64,000 bases of DNA from Stratiolaelaps scimitus (lineage: Eukaryota; Arthropoda; Arachnida; Mesostigmata; Laelapidae): assembly GCA_019614645.1 (NCBI GenBank), contig JABWDB010000004.1, positions 22,072,001-22,136,000 on the forward strand, in the 5' to 3' direction. Each line of letters begins with the position of its first letter. Within the stretch, counting starts at the first letter, position 1. The notes beneath the pieces are model-generated. The model did no database searches. It saw only the letters and a program-made list of their open reading frames with translations, and had not been told where the DNA came from. This document shows, in pieces, positions 1 through 12,245 of this stretch. Both the position numbers and the translations under genes were made by a program.

Positions 1-293
1 TAGCCGGGTCATCATTCTGTGAAGCAAGTGCTCGATGCGACGCTCGTCAGAAACGTCTGGTGGTAGAAACATTGTATCAATTCTCAGTCGAAGGCTATTC
101 TCGAAATGATATTATAGTTTTCATACAAACACTTCTCACGCTTTCAAAACAAACAATCATGCTGTTTGGATTTCCATGTGATTGAACAGAAACCTTCAAA
201 TGATTTCCTTGTATCTTCTATTTGGGTTTGTATAAAATTATTTTTATGGATCATATAAATAAAAGCTCTCTTAATATCGTTACTTGGTACAAG

Positions 294-350
<57 letters not shown>
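294..350. repeat. (TA)n microsatellite
   Basis: Nearly uninterrupted TA dinucleotides with a single TG interruption near 340. Confidence 0.95.
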
Positions 351-1683
351 CTGAAAATATAAGTATATTACGGATCTCGTCAGAACTTGTCTAATACTAC
401 GTTTATCAATACAGCAAAATATTTTATTTAAAGTAAGGTCCTTATCTCAGCCTGACAGGGTGTTCGATCATGACCAGTCACACGATGCGGCCATGAACCC
501 CGACGATATTGCACATTGCTTTTACAGATATTCCATTCAATCAGAATAGATGAGAAACCAGAAACCAGAACGCCGACTTCCTGCAAGTCTGGAGTCGGAC
601 ACAGCTGTACAGAAGCGCATTTGACGCTGTGCCTATTTCATTTCGTACTCGAATGGCTTCGCAAGTATGCCCCGAATTAGTCCGCACTGCCGCCTGTCTC
701 ATCACACTACTAGGGTTAATCACTTTATCCCATTGCAAGTATCATCACGAGGGCAATAGTGGGACTAACGATGCGGCGAAACTAATCATCTATAACTTTC
801 CGATACGATGCCTTGATATCATTACTTCTCTATGGGTTATACCTTTCCCGTCACTGTTTTGCCTGAGGAGCACTTGGCTGACGCGGGGTCGGTCACGTCA
901 TGGATGGATCGCGTCGATCTTCATGCCTTTACAATATGCGCTTCTGCACTACGATAAACGTCTCGGCCACGATAGCCATAAATACAATTATCCCAATGCA
1001 ATTGGTCAATGCGACCACCAACAGCAGCACAAGTTCAGCGCGACTGAAGCGAGGAAACAAAGCGAGGTAGACAGTCGTCAGAAAGCCGCGGCCCGAAATG
1101 CTCTCCCCACGATGGCCGATGACACGGTTCTGTTAATTGAAACGATGTTGAAACTGCTCAGCAAGCATTCGATGATGGTTGTGATCTTTACCGAAATAGC
1201 TACGACCGCCTCTGGCGTTTCGTGAGTCGAGCTGGCGGCTACCTAGCGGCGCGTCAGCGAGCGCGCCATTCGGTAGCGTCAAGTAGCAGCGACGACGCGG
1301 GGCTGACTGGCGGTGACGCTGGCGGACGCGTTTTCTGAACGCTTTCTGTAGCTGTCAATGACATGGATAGGCATTCGGCTACGGCTGGCTCAATGGCATG
1401 AAAATCATAGGCGCGAGAAGCCGATTTCGATGTCGAGTGCAAGGAGGTCGCGACAATCAGGAACCGAGACTGTAGTGAAATATACCCCGGATCTCGTGGT
1501 TACACAAAAATAACGACGAGTAAGAAAAACCGAAGCGAAAATAACAGTATTTCCATAGCATACAGTCTGAGTTCTGGTGTCAGGTCGGAGGTCAATTCGT
1601 TGAATTCATTGCTACCGAAATCGCCACCGTTACCCATCATCACCACGGGCGAATCGATATTGTGGATATTTGGATACGTCTAT

Positions 1684-1704
1684 GAGTGTGTGTGTGTGTG
1701 CGTG
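1684..1704. repeat. (TG)n short microsatellite
   Basis: A run of TG dinucleotides with one CG interruption. Confidence 0.85.
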
Positions 1705-2849
1705 TGGGAATTAATCGGTAAACTCGGAGTCAACGGATGCTGCTCGCCAACAGCGCCGCAACTAGACTCAATCACCGTTAATCGCAAGACAAAGCTATTA
1801 GTGAGTGTCATCCTTGTGCAGTCACAAAACGGATAGCGATGTCGACACGGACAAATCTCACTCATTGCAATACATATAGTGGCATCTGAGACGCGAAGCA
1901 GAGATTCGAAATTAATCAGAACGTGAGGAACATCTAGCCGGGCCTGCAAGCAAGCTAATTAACAACAAGGTCATCTCATACGGATGACTAGGAAGGAATC
2001 GTTTCGGCAAAACTGACACACGTAGCTATCTCACAAATCCACCAACGACAAACTCCATACCTAAAATATATTATACATGTACACAGCGTACGCCAACACT
2101 GACTACTACTTCAAGATATAGCAATCGTTCAGATTCTCCAAACGGTGAATTCGACCATTCGAGCAAATGTCCCTCTGTATCCATCTCTCAGCGTGTATCT
2201 CCTGCTGTCACTATACGCGCGTATTTCGGCAGCCAGCACCGTTACACAGTTAGTGTCCAACCCATCTATAGTAGCCCCGCTCAACTTGACGTCAATAAAA
2301 CACATTTCGTTCGGCTCGACGAGGCAGCAGAAGACGCCACACAACTCACTCAATAAATGCAATAAACGCTACTTCTGCCGCTGCTGCTGCTGCTAAGCCG
2401 CTAAACTGCTAAGGTGAGCTGTCGTTTCTCCCTGCAGCAGCAGCCGCCGATAGAGATATCAATGGGGAGAATTTATGACGCCGTTGGGCCATGTTTGTTT
2501 GCTGCCCGCATCCCCCGTTCCACCGTTCGCTTCCCTCTTCATTGCTCGCTATAACCCGAGACCTGCTCACCGGAGTTGTCCAATCGACCGGGCCAACAGA
2601 GCCCAAGTTGTGGTCGGTTGCTCGCTTTCGGTGCATTTGTCTCCGCGTGCGTGCATCGATATGTGTCAGCGAGTGGTAGACATCGCTTGAGGGGTCGTCT
2701 CGGGTGTGATTTGTTTCGAATTAGCTATCGCCATCTACACATATCTGTAATGTGGATGGGACCCTCTGGGAGGGGGTGGGGGTTAGGCCAGCTAAAGGAG
2801 AACTGTCCACGGACGGGGCAGCCTTCACATTTTCATCTCACTTGAGCTT

Positions 2850-2882
<33 letters not shown>
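2850..2882. repeat. (CCG)n trinucleotide repeat
   Basis: About eleven consecutive CCG units at the edge of a GC-rich patch. Not in a supported coding frame. Confidence 0.93.
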
Positions 2883-2883
<1 letters not shown>

Positions 2884-4250
2884 CGTTAGCGTCTTCGAAG
2901 GCATCGTGCGCGGCAGCCAGTCGGAAGCCGCCAGTGCGATAATTGTATTGTCAGCTTAAGGTTGCGGCTGCCCGCTGCCGCCAGATAACCGGAGGGGGCC
3001 CTGTCCTCGCGGGTGTGCACGATCCCCGCTCGCTCGCTTGCTCGCCTTCTGTGCAGTTAATTTTATTTCATTTAGGATATTATTTGCTATTGGTTTGTCT
3101 GCTCATCTATTTGCTTAACGGCGGGCTCGAGGCCAGCAGCAGAAAGGCCGGGTAGTGAACGGCGACTAGACCGACGTTGAAGTGCGTGTTAATTGAACAA
3201 CAGGTAGAGTGGGCCTCAGGCAGCCACTGATCAACGGCCAACGGAGCGAACAGGTCGTATAGTGTCGTGACGAGATTTGAAACAAAAATTGATAGGGTTT
3301 ATTTTTAACTGCCAAAATATACCTATATATATATATATATATATACGTTAGCAGTTCTTGCAGACGGAGACCTGCTCTTTGCTCGGAGAACACCGTATGG
3401 ATATCTCTGGAGATATCGAACGGCCGAATACGTCTAGATTCGAGGCTGGAGATGCGAATATAAAATAGAGGCAATGAAGGAAATTGACGTGGATAGGCAA
3501 TTAAATTAATTTACGAAATCTGAGGTTCTACCGTTTGCTGTAGTTCAACTCGCACGAGCAATCCAATAACTTTGGATATAGTCGTAATAATCAATTGATG
3601 CACCTCGAATTGTGATTGGGTCAATACGTTCGATGATTGTAATCAGATGGGTTGGTCATATGCGTTGCACATTTTCGGTGCGCGATCTAATGTAAGATCA
3701 ACAAGGTGGCTTGAGATGCATTGGAACTCTCACTGATTTGCCGTAGCTGGTGAGCTTCGGTTGTCGTTGTGGGAATTCAATTCGACTAGAAATCTGAACG
3801 ATATCAAACTTTCAGCCGGACGAAAGAGGGAACATTTCTAATCCGGCATGAACTTCAGCTCAACAGATGATGTGGAACGGGACTAGTGTCGATCTCGACG
3901 GAATATGATTGCGTATATACATATGATTGGGAATAGTTCGGAAAACATGGTAAAATGCCGGTCATACTTGGGAGTTCACCCAGTTTGTAATCAAATTCGT
4001 GGTCGACGCGAAATAACCGCATGGCCCTTTCGATCGTTCAGTGGTTGAATTTTCTCAGCATCAAATAAAGATCACCGAATTATTAGTATAATACTATCGA
4101 ACTAGCTGTAGGAAGTCGACTAATGCCAGATAAATCCTTGCCTCCAGCCAGCTCGATCAGGAGGCCAGTAAGTCACCAGCGGCATTCCCCGAACCAGGCA
4201 CGATTCGCCGAGGCGAAGCGGTCTTCTATCTATCCTAAGTAAAAATTGTT

Positions 4251-4260
4251 CATACCTTTC
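4251..4260 (-). promoter_or_regulatory. Candidate 5' splice donor
   Basis: The minus strand reads GAAAG followed by GTATG. This fits the donor consensus AG/GTRNG and sits just before the in-frame stop of the eh1 exon, which makes it the natural exon end. Confidence 0.45.
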
Positions 4261-5477
4261 TCGTCGTCAAAGGTGAGTCCACGAGGCGCGACATGTGCTG
4301 GCAGCGGTGAGGGAGCTCCCGTGTTCTTAGCCGAGCCCCCGTTTTGGAACAGGGCCCCCGACAGATTCGACGGATGACTTCCCGGTTGTCCAGCTCCAGC
4401 CACAACTCCCGCCATCACCTGCTGGTGACGCTGATGATGGTGGTGGTGGTGCTGCTGCAGATGGCCGGCTGGATGCTGCTGCCGCAGCGGGGGCGAACAC
4501 GGGGGCGAATTTGAGCAGTCGCCATCGATTGCGACGAGATTCAGCGGCCGGTTGGCTGACTGTGGTCCGCCAGCTCTCTTGCTGTTGCCGAGAATGTCAA
4601 TGATGAAGTGCGGCGTCGGCGATTTCGGCGGCGACGCGTAACGGTGCTCGTGCCACGAGGTCATTTGTAGCGCAGAGCTCGAATCCTCGTCGCCTGCCCC
4701 TCCCGCCGGACGTCGTACGGCTGTCGTGGTCGAGCCGCTGTTGTTGTTTGTCGAGCAGCGAACGAGATCGTTGTCAACGTCGTCAACGTCGTCAACGCCC
4801 TCTTCGTCGTCGCCGATATCGACGTCGGTCGGCTCCACCGATTGGCAGCGGCCAGCGTTCCGATCCTCGTCGTCGACCTCTGCGTCGGCGTCTCCACAGT
4901 TCTCGTTGTCGCTGTGGTCCCCGGCGGTGGGGCGACGACAATCGGACGGCTCTTCACGGTGACGTTGGACGCGACGATGATGGGGTGGAGAAGAACGATG
5001 ATGAGAGTCGCTGCTGAGACGGCGGTCGTCCGGGGCCGCGCATCCGTTGCCGCGAGGGTCAAGGCGTCCACCAAGATGCGGCTGCCATAGGGTACCCTGC
5101 TGTAGGAGCAAGGCCGGCGGTGAATGCGTGGGCGGCTCCGAAGGCGCTGGAGGGGCGGGGGACGCGGCCAGCTCAGGGCCCGTCAGCCCCACCTCGAGAA
5201 GAGCCGTCGAATCTATCCTGGCGGGAAGTCGCGTCCAAGCAAGGCCAACCAGCCACCTGCTGCTGGCGAGAGCCAGGACAGCCCGAGGTTGGCTGTGGTG
5301 GGACGACTGCCCTAAACGTCGCTGTTTCTCTCCTATTCGTCTTGGGACAGATAGGGGTGCCCAATGATGACGCGGGGCGGGGCGAATTGTTTCGCGGGTG
5401 GGTGGGTAGCTCCCTCGAGCCTTCCTGGCTACGCCGATCTGCTCTCCTGTTTCGATGTTTTGATCACAACCACGCAA
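4256..5477 (-). CDS. Probable coding exon of an eh1-motif transcription factor (partial)
   Basis: The minus-strand frame from the ATG at 5477 stays open for about 407 codons to a good splice donor. The exon would end at 4256, followed by GTATGA, leaving a one-base split codon; the frame otherwise runs into a stop about 25 bases later. Visible features are an acidic stretch (residues about 190-237, rich in Asp/Glu), a Ser-Pro-rich patch, then FIIDILG at residues 291-297 (bases 4587-4607), preceded by SPTPH. FIIDILG fits the eh1/octapeptide Groucho-binding pattern found in many NK-type, engrailed-type and paired-type homeodomain repressors. After it comes a Gln/His run (about HHHHHHQRHQQ) and a Gly/Ser/Pro-rich tail. 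The homeodomain would have to be in a later exon and I do not see it in the window. The first 100 residues are low-complexity and the true start may be further in or on an upstream exon. If real, the protein acts in the nucleus as a repressor. I cannot name the family member. Confidence 0.5.
4587..4607 (-). other. eh1-like Groucho-interaction motif
   Basis: Encodes FIIDILG. Phe at position 1, Ile at 3 and Ile-Leu at 5-6, followed by Gly, matches the eh1/octapeptide core. It is flanked by Ser/Thr-Pro residues as is usual for such motifs in homeobox proteins. Short motifs occur by chance, so the context (acidic stretch, His run, splice donor) carries part of the weight. Confidence 0.5.
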
Positions 5478-7996
5478 GGCGGCGCGCGGCGGCCGTTAGA
5501 TGTCGTCGTTGGCTCGATTGGATTCTGCTGGCTGATGATAGTCACAAAAGCACCCGACGAACAGCCAACGCTCGAACACTCCGAGGCGGGAAGCAAACAA
5601 TGAGACGCACTTTGAAACTTCGATGCGGGATCGACCCTCTCTCTATTCATTCGTTCTTCTTGCTTACGCCGAACAGGTTGTTTGAACTTGTGAACACGTT
5701 TCCCGGCTCCTACGAGCCCCGTTTGCGCACTTAACGAATACACACTGCTATGGTGACGATGAACAAAGATGATGTCTCCTTCCACTCAACTGTCAACTCG
5801 ACATAAACACTGTTCGTGTACACCGCAGTTCACTCCCGGATGGCTGTTGAACGTCGTCTGTTGTTGATCATTGGCCCGGCATACTACTTGTATGAAGGTG
5901 TGGTACGTCGGCACCTGCTTCTGCTGTCATTGCTGCTGCTGCTGGTGTCGATCGTTGTCGACAAGATGTCGCGGTTTTAGTCCAGGGTTTAGGAAGATTG
6001 AACAACAGCATTGGCTCACCGTTGTCGTCACTTTGCTCGCCACCATTCAGACGTTATTCTGACGGTCGACAGTCTCAGAGGTATCACGCCACGTTTCGCC
6101 TCCGCTTGACGTTGACAACCATTTGTTGGGTACTTTGTCAGACCACTCTAGATTCACTACACGAACGCGTCATTGACAACAATTCCGCGCCATCTGCATA
6201 CCTCGGTACGAATTATCACGGTGATTATCTGTATGACGCTGCTGCCGAACTCGAAAACGGGGGAAAGACCGCAGAAAGCAAGCTCTCTCACATCTCTCCT
6301 GGATGGTCGTCTATCTCCACTTCACCTTGATCTATGTTAACGCTGAATCATTTGTTGCTTGACTTGATTTCGCAGACGGGGGTTCGCTGTTGGTTTTTCG
6401 TCACCGGACGTCAGCTCCGGTTCGACGACACAGACGGGGGTGGTTTCACTTGACACGCTCTCCTTTTGTTGTCCTTGTGGTGTTCGTTTTTGACTTTCGT
6501 TTTGCTAAGCCCCTCGCCCGGGATAGAGCAGCAGAGGTTGGGGATGGCCACGGTTTGACCTCACTACGATGATAGGAAGTGGTGTATGATCCTGTGTTCG
6601 CACGTCACTGTAACTGCCGTTCTGCTTAACTTGCTAGCGTCTCAAGGCATCTCGCTCCATCTCCAGTGATGTGCTGTTCCTTTCTGACTAATTGCTACTA
6701 ATTGTTACTAAGCTACAGAGAAGGTCGCCGAGCTTGCTGTGACTATCTAGCACCACTATCGCTGACTGAGCACACGGATGAAATCGATGATGACACACAA
6801 ATGGATGTTTGGTTCACCTCATATTGTATCAATGTTGCGGGAACGTTTGATTGCGCTTGTTGCTTGTATTTGTTGTTGTTGTTGCAGCTGCTGCCATTAA
6901 CAATGGTCACATTTTCACCGCTGCGCACAGACACTAATCGAAGCCGGTGGTTCCTATGGCCGCTGTAGCGAGAGAAGCCTCCAGTGAGAAACGCATTGGC
7001 AGGGTTAACAACAGCTTTTAGCAGGTGTGTTACCTGCTTGCTCCTGCCACTGTTTGAGGAACAACGATCGAGGCGTATACACCATGGCACCACGGGCACT
7101 GCCGTTGAGGGTAGTCACGTTGTCGCGTTGCTGCTGTGTGCCAGCTGTTCGTCCGGTCGTCGGGTTGGGACGGCCAATTGGGCCACAGTGCGTCCGGGAC
7201 CAACCACACGCTCGACTCGGCTATCGTCTGCCTCGGTCTCGCGTGCGGCTCTGTTGGCCCCGCACAGGCCACGACATAACCGCGCAAACGACGACGACGG
7301 AGGCGGGACCTACGAAGCGCAGGCGCCCAAGCGACGACGCTCGCCCTCTCCACACGGCGGGACTAAGTTGTTTGAGGGAGGATGACGCGATTTCGCCGGA
7401 TTGTCGGCGACCTGACGACAAGTAAACGTTGTCTACGAAGTCAACTTATGTCGAACGAAGTTGAAGTATATTAAATTACGACGTACCGACGCGATTCATT
7501 GACAATGATGAATGTCCGAGGTAATAACACCGAAGATGGACAATGGCTTTATGCAAACGAAGTAAACACAGCTTCGACTAAGAGGTTGACGAGGCGTCGC
7601 ATACACTTTGTAGAAGTGGTGCTTACTCATTACTGGTGCTTAGTCGTTTTGTTTAGAAAGAATTATCAAACGGGCCAGTATGCTGCTATAGCCGATATCT
7701 AAAAATTGACATTAAATCCATGTGCGGTTTCGGCACCAATACGCATATCGAACAACAATAGTGGCAGTGCGCCAAGACGTATTCTATGCCCCGACCTAAT
7801 CCCTCGGGGTCGAAGTGGTATCGTTCGCCCGAACATCTTCGTTCTGCTCTCATCCCTTTATCATATGGCCGCTGATGTTCAGTCAATACAATTTGTTAAC
7901 GCTCTCATTAAGCGGCCCGTCTGCCTTCTTGACTGCGAACCGGTCGTTGCACACTCTCTCAAGCTCCGGCCAGTCTCAATAACTGGAACAGCGGGT

Positions 7997-8036
7997 GTCT
8001 CAGCGGCGGCGGCCGCGGCGGCTGCGGCGGCGGTAG
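7997..8036. repeat. CGG-rich imperfect trinucleotide tract
   Basis: Imperfect GCG/GCC trinucleotides. Translated they give poly-Ala on either strand, which explains the apparent long frames over this spot. Confidence 0.85.
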
Positions 8037-8730
8037 CCGTCAGTCGCGCGGTGATCTCTAGACGGGCGACTGACTCTTCCAAGAGAGCCCTGCTGTTTCT
8101 GCAGCAGCACCAACTTCGGGCGTAAAACAGAGCATCGGCTAACGCAGCAGCGTTCGCTGCCGCTGAGCCGCTGCGACTGAGGAGTGTTGACTTAGCAGCA
8201 GCGACGGCAGTAGTCATTGATAGCCTATGAGGACCATTAGAGGGAGGAGGACATCGCCGGGCACAAACGACAACGATTATCTCAGCCAAGCGAAGAGCAG
8301 CCGAAGCAGGCCGCGCCAGCATTGGCAACCGGCAAACGAGTCTCAGGGAATGGCGAACGGCTCGAGAGTCTGCCGGCGCTCCTGCGCGAATCATGACTGA
8401 GCAAACGGCCGGGGCGGCGGCAGGGGCGACGGCGGCAGGGACTCAACAAACGCCTGCTCAAACCGGCGGATGGTGGACAGCGGCGAGTGATGCGGTGCTC
8501 CGGAGTCCAGACACTGTGTCCGCTGCCACCGACACAAAGCTGATAGCACGGGCACAATGTTGCTCCAACAGCTACAGACAACTACAACTGCGTATGGATG
8601 AGTGGCAATTTTACAGGCGAGGAAATGATACGACTGATGATGACGAAGTACCGCAATGACAACGACAATGATATTTCCAGAAAAGTCCGCCGTACGATAT
8701 ACCACTACGCCAAGCCAAATGCCTAAACAG

Positions 8731-8734
<4 letters not shown>

Positions 8735-8770
<36 letters not shown>
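8735..8770. repeat. (TA)n microsatellite inside a short inverted repeat
   Basis: TA dinucleotides bounded by cagcac (8728-8733) and its complement gtgctg (8774-8779), so a transcript could fold as a hairpin. Confidence 0.9.
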
Positions 8771-8773
<3 letters not shown>

Positions 8774-8875
8774 GTGCTGTGTAATGTTTCAATATACGTA
8801 TCGTACTAATGGCAACCAACGATGGAGAGATGCCGTTGTTGTTGTTGTTGGTGATGCCATTCACGTCATGCCTAA

Positions 8876-9098
8876 TAGGTTGTAATGATTGTGGGCACCC
8901 GTCTTAACCGCTACCCCATCCGACCATATTTCACCTCAACATTGAACGTGCACGGTACTGCTTTTAGCATTGCTTCGTAAGGCGGACCCCTGAATGCAAA
9001 TGTGGGCAACGGTGAGAATCGAACCCGTGCACCTACGTCCGTCTCCTCCAACGATTGCGGGAGGCGCACGTGCGAGTGCACCAAGCCACCGGGCTGCA
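8876..9098 (-). mobile_element. Candidate tRNA-derived SINE-like repeat
   Basis: On the minus strand a tRNA-like head starts near 9098. An A-box-like TGGCTTGGTGCA lies at 9077-9088 and a B-box GGGTTCGATTC at 9016-9026, roughly 60 bp apart, as in a Pol III internal promoter. It is followed by a body (about 8940-8995) that is about 85 percent identical to a segment at 14378-14430. I cannot fold the head into a clean cloverleaf, so it is tRNA-related rather than a functional tRNA. The 3' limit is uncertain; 8876 is my guess. Two copies with shared body, one with target-site duplications, support a dispersed retroposon. Confidence 0.45.
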
Positions 9099-9188
9099 CA
9101 TATCATGTACAGCTTTACGTATATACGTTTTCTGGAACGTATTCTCACAACGCTCGAAATCACCGATAACTTGATAGCATGATAAATA

Positions 9189-9216
9189 GTTGTTGTTGTT
9201 GTTGTTGTTGTTGTTG
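9189..9216. repeat. (TTG)n trinucleotide repeat
   Basis: About nine consecutive TTG units immediately followed by more imperfect trinucleotides. Confidence 0.93.
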
Positions 9217-9536
9217 CCACTGCTACTTCAGTTATTGCTGCCGCTGACAATGATGGCTGCTCTCTTCTAACTGTTGGCTGGTTGGGTCTATTGTTGTAGC
9301 TAGCTACTCGGCGATGATGTCCCCGCGGCCCCACCATAGCACCGAATCGGCGGTAGCGACCAGTGGTAGTTGGAACGGCTATCTATCTATCTATAGCCGT
9401 TGTTTAACAGACGGCGCCCACCGTCGCCGCCGGCGCGAGGCATCGCACTCTGGCAGTGGCCGGAGTGATGTGAGATGGCTGGTGCTTGCCATCTGTCCGT
9501 CCATCGGCCTGTCGGGCCGCTGGTCCGTGGCTGCTC

Positions 9537-9597
9537 CCGCCGCCGCCGCCGTCGCCACGGCATCGGCGGCTGCTGCGGCGGCGGCGGCAACAGCAGC
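9537..9597. repeat. GCC/GCG imperfect trinucleotide tract
   Basis: Imperfect GCC, GCG and GCT units in a CpG-dense patch. The apparent poly-Ala frames on both strands are by-products. Confidence 0.8.
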
Positions 9598-9815
9598 GTA
9601 GTGAGTGTAGAGCCGTAGCGCGGTGTGGAGCAAACGGTGAACAGCGAAGGGCGGGCGGTCAGGCGCTCGCGGACGGGGAGGAGGAGCCAGCAGGCGCAAG
9701 GGCCCTCGCAGCGGCGCAGTCTCTCGTACGGCGCGGCACAGAGCAGCGCACCACACCACAACAGACAGCAGCAGCAGCAGGAGGCGGCGGGGCGGCTTTC
9801 TCACTATCTCTATTT

Positions 9816-9817
9816 CT

Positions 9818-9854
<37 letters not shown>
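9816..9854. repeat. (CT)n microsatellite
   Basis: A polypyrimidine CT run with a few G interruptions on the + strand. Further CT-rich DNA follows at about 9910-9955. On the minus strand this is a GA run of the kind bound by GAGA-type factors near arthropod promoters. Confidence 0.9.
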
Positions 9855-9857
<3 letters not shown>

Positions 9858-10265
9858 TTCTGTGTGTAGCGGCCCTCTGCGTTCGGGGCTCGGCTCTTGG
9901 TTCTCGGTCAGCTCTCTCTCTCTCTCTCCTTCCTTTCTCCCTCTCTCCGTCCCTCTCTTGGTCTCCGTGTCTGTGTCGGCTCGCCGCGCCGTCAGGGCCC
10001 AGGGGCGGCCCTGCCCCGACGTACGACTGCTGCTGGCTGAGCGTGGCAGGGCCATGATATGTGAGCCGGGTCAGTCACTCGCCCACTACACTAGTACGAC
10101 GACTGGCTGAACGACTACTGCTCGTACTCACACTTTCGCGCTCACAACTCACTGCCATGGGTGGTAGCTGATTTCGGCCGCTGTCGACGTCGTCATCGTC
10201 ATGGTAGGCAGAGTTGGCAGATAGCACGGGGGCCGAACGGTCGAGAGTGGCGCACCGACGGATCG

Positions 10266-10293
10266 GCGAACGAACGAACGGACGAACGAACGA
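10266..10293. repeat. (CGAA)n tetranucleotide repeat
   Basis: About seven CGAA units with one CGGA interruption. Confidence 0.85.
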
Positions 10294-11719
10294 ACAGACA
10301 TACGTACGCGATGATGGCCCCTCTTGGCCCTTGGCGGCGCTGTGGTGTGCCGGCCCATTCTCCGGCAGCGTTCCTATGACGGACCCCCGCCTCAAGAGGA
10401 GAAGTAGAAACGGCGGCAGCGGCGGCGGCGGCAGTGGTGGCGCACTGGCAGCAACGACTTCATCCGCTGGACGAGCACGGAAGATAAAATGGAATTGTAG
10501 AAAACAGAGAAAAACGAAAACGGAATTAGATGTCTGCCTCCTCTCTGCCTGCCTGCCTGCCTGACCTCCTGCCTCCACGGTCGTCAGCCGTATCCGATCG
10601 GGAAGGATCGGATAAGGGGATACCGTGGGCGTGTTAGGGGATAAAAAAAAAAGGCAATATAGCATGGCGGGAGAAGACATCGTTCAAACAGCCTATCGAT
10701 AGATGAGAGCAATGGCTAGATTCGCTACATAGATTGCTTTTTCTGACCTACCTCCTCTCTGCCTGACCTCTCTGAGGTATCCCCAGGAGTCCGAGTCGTC
10801 CAGCCAGGTCGCGGCGGAAGGCGGTTATGAAGGCTGATTCTTGGGCTGGCCTTTTTTTTTCGTTTAGTGAACAATAGTTGTGCTAGATAGATGATCGATA
10901 GAATACTCGAGAGGACTGTTCTGTGGGCCATACTGCTTGCGGCAGAAGGCAAACGGGGTTATCGATAAAGACAGAACGAACGGTGGAAACATGGGAACAG
11001 TGAGGGGGAGATCTCGGGGTGAAGAGGGCAGACGAGACTGGAATCATTGCTTGCTGCTTACATGGGATTGCCAAAACGGTTTCCATTGCTGTCCTGCGAA
11101 GAGCTAGTCAGAAGAGAATCGGCAATCCAATTTAAGGATATACACCGATGTGACTTGAAAGGCGGCAAATTTCACGATCATGACGAATGTTGTTGCTGAC
11201 GAACATCGTTACAAGATACGTGAACACGTCTGAGAGTAAGTCACACTGGTCAGATACTTGCTCATCATTTAAAAATGTTAGGGACCGAGTGCGACAGTCA
11301 GGTTTAAATCTACCGTTCACATATAGCTTGTGTACGAGTATGCACCTATAATGGCGTATCCTTGGAGTCTCTTCGAGAAAGCGAGAAAATAACGAGAATT
11401 CGTTTTATAACACAATTCATCTCCAAAGATCGTTTCCTCTGTTACATGGGCAATTCGAGAGTCTCAATGGCAGAGATAAATTACCTTTGACTAACTAATG
11501 ATCACCAGAATAATGCGGTAGAACAAAAATTAGCGTGTCGGAAAATGAATATCGATAAGCTAAACAAAACATGTTAGCCTTACACAAATGGAAATGTCGG
11601 CTATCCAGAGAGTAAAAACTAGTCAAATCGAAGTGCTTTCGTTGGAACTGTAGATATATGCGTTTTATCGTGTATGGTGACACGAGATCTCGGACCAGAT
11701 TACGTACTCGATCTATTAG

Positions 11720-11745
11720 GATCTAGTACTAATTAGTATTAGATC
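11720..11745. repeat. 26-bp near-palindrome
   Basis: Reads gatctagtac then taattagtattagatc. The two halves are reverse complements with one mismatched pair; the centre is taatta. Confidence 0.8.
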
Positions 11746-12225
11746 GATCGGACTAGCCGCACTGGTAAATATTAAGATTTATCCTTCGGAAAACGGCACC
11801 GTGAGTGAATCTATGGATAGATATAGAGAAATCGGTTTCTCCCTCAATGAATAATATTCTATCTTAGCATAATACCATACGAAATGCTGCACTTGAGGGT
11901 TCGCTATTTTATCTTGCCACATCACGCTTTTGCGGGCGACTGTAACCATCAGTTTAAGAAATGGATACCCCTCTACTGGGGTGCTCAAGCAGTACTCTTT
12001 GCTGTACGATGCAACATCTCATAGGATATTCATTCCTCCATAAACATTCGCGCTTCATGCGCACCAAGTCAACTTGAACTCCCAAATCGAAATCCAAACC
12101 CCCGGATAACCACCCAGTATTTACTGTTAATCCAATTATGGGTCATTTTTCTCTAGCTATTGATTAGGTAGCGCTTGTTCATTTCGATTTGTATACGTTA
12201 CTCAATTGGTATTTTTATTGGCTGA

Positions 12226-12245
12226 CACACACACACACACACACA
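12226..12245. repeat. (CA)n microsatellite
   Basis: About ten CA dinucleotides. Confidence 0.9.

Larger units (their letters stand above)
1..4229. other. Non-coding stretch, microsatellite-bearing
   Basis: I see no convincing gene here. Open frames are short, lack family resemblance and overlap one another on both strands. The stretch holds a long TA tract (about 294-350), a TG run (about 1684-1704), a CCG run (2850-2882) and a TA run (about 3331-3346). It lies downstream of the minus-strand exon at 4256-5477, so later exons or introns of that gene could lie here. I looked for a homeodomain helix-3 signature on the minus strand and did not find one. Confidence 0.5.
5478..11100. other. GC-rich, CpG-dense stretch upstream of the eh1 exon
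   Basis: Open frames are frequent on both strands here because the DNA is GC-rich and trinucleotide-rich, but none shows a recognisable domain. The proteins are Ala, Ser or Arg runs translated from GCC/CGG/CTG repeats. Tracts worth noting are CGG-rich DNA at about 7997-8036 and 9537-9597, CT runs at about 9816-9854 and 9910-9955, and a CGAA run at about 10266-10293. It lies 5' of the minus-strand exon and may hold its promoter and untranslated exons; that is inference. Confidence 0.4.

Noticed and set aside
629..1225. 198-codon + strand frame
   Set aside because: No family resemblance, atypical composition, overlapped by frames on the other strand, and no splice or promoter support.
4661..5734. 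Overlapping + strand and other minus-frame ORFs over the eh1 exon
   Set aside because: They are shadows rich in Arg, Ser and Thr produced by the GC-rich sense frame; only the frame with the eh1 motif, acidic stretch and donor looks coherent.
7879..8394. 171-codon minus frame with a poly-Ala run
   Set aside because: It arises from a CGG-type trinucleotide tract; both strands give long Ala runs and there is no recognisable domain.
9000..9098. Functional tRNA gene on the minus strand
   Set aside because: A- and B-box-like motifs exist, but acceptor ends do not pair and the anticodon arm is unclear, so I treat it as a SINE-like head.
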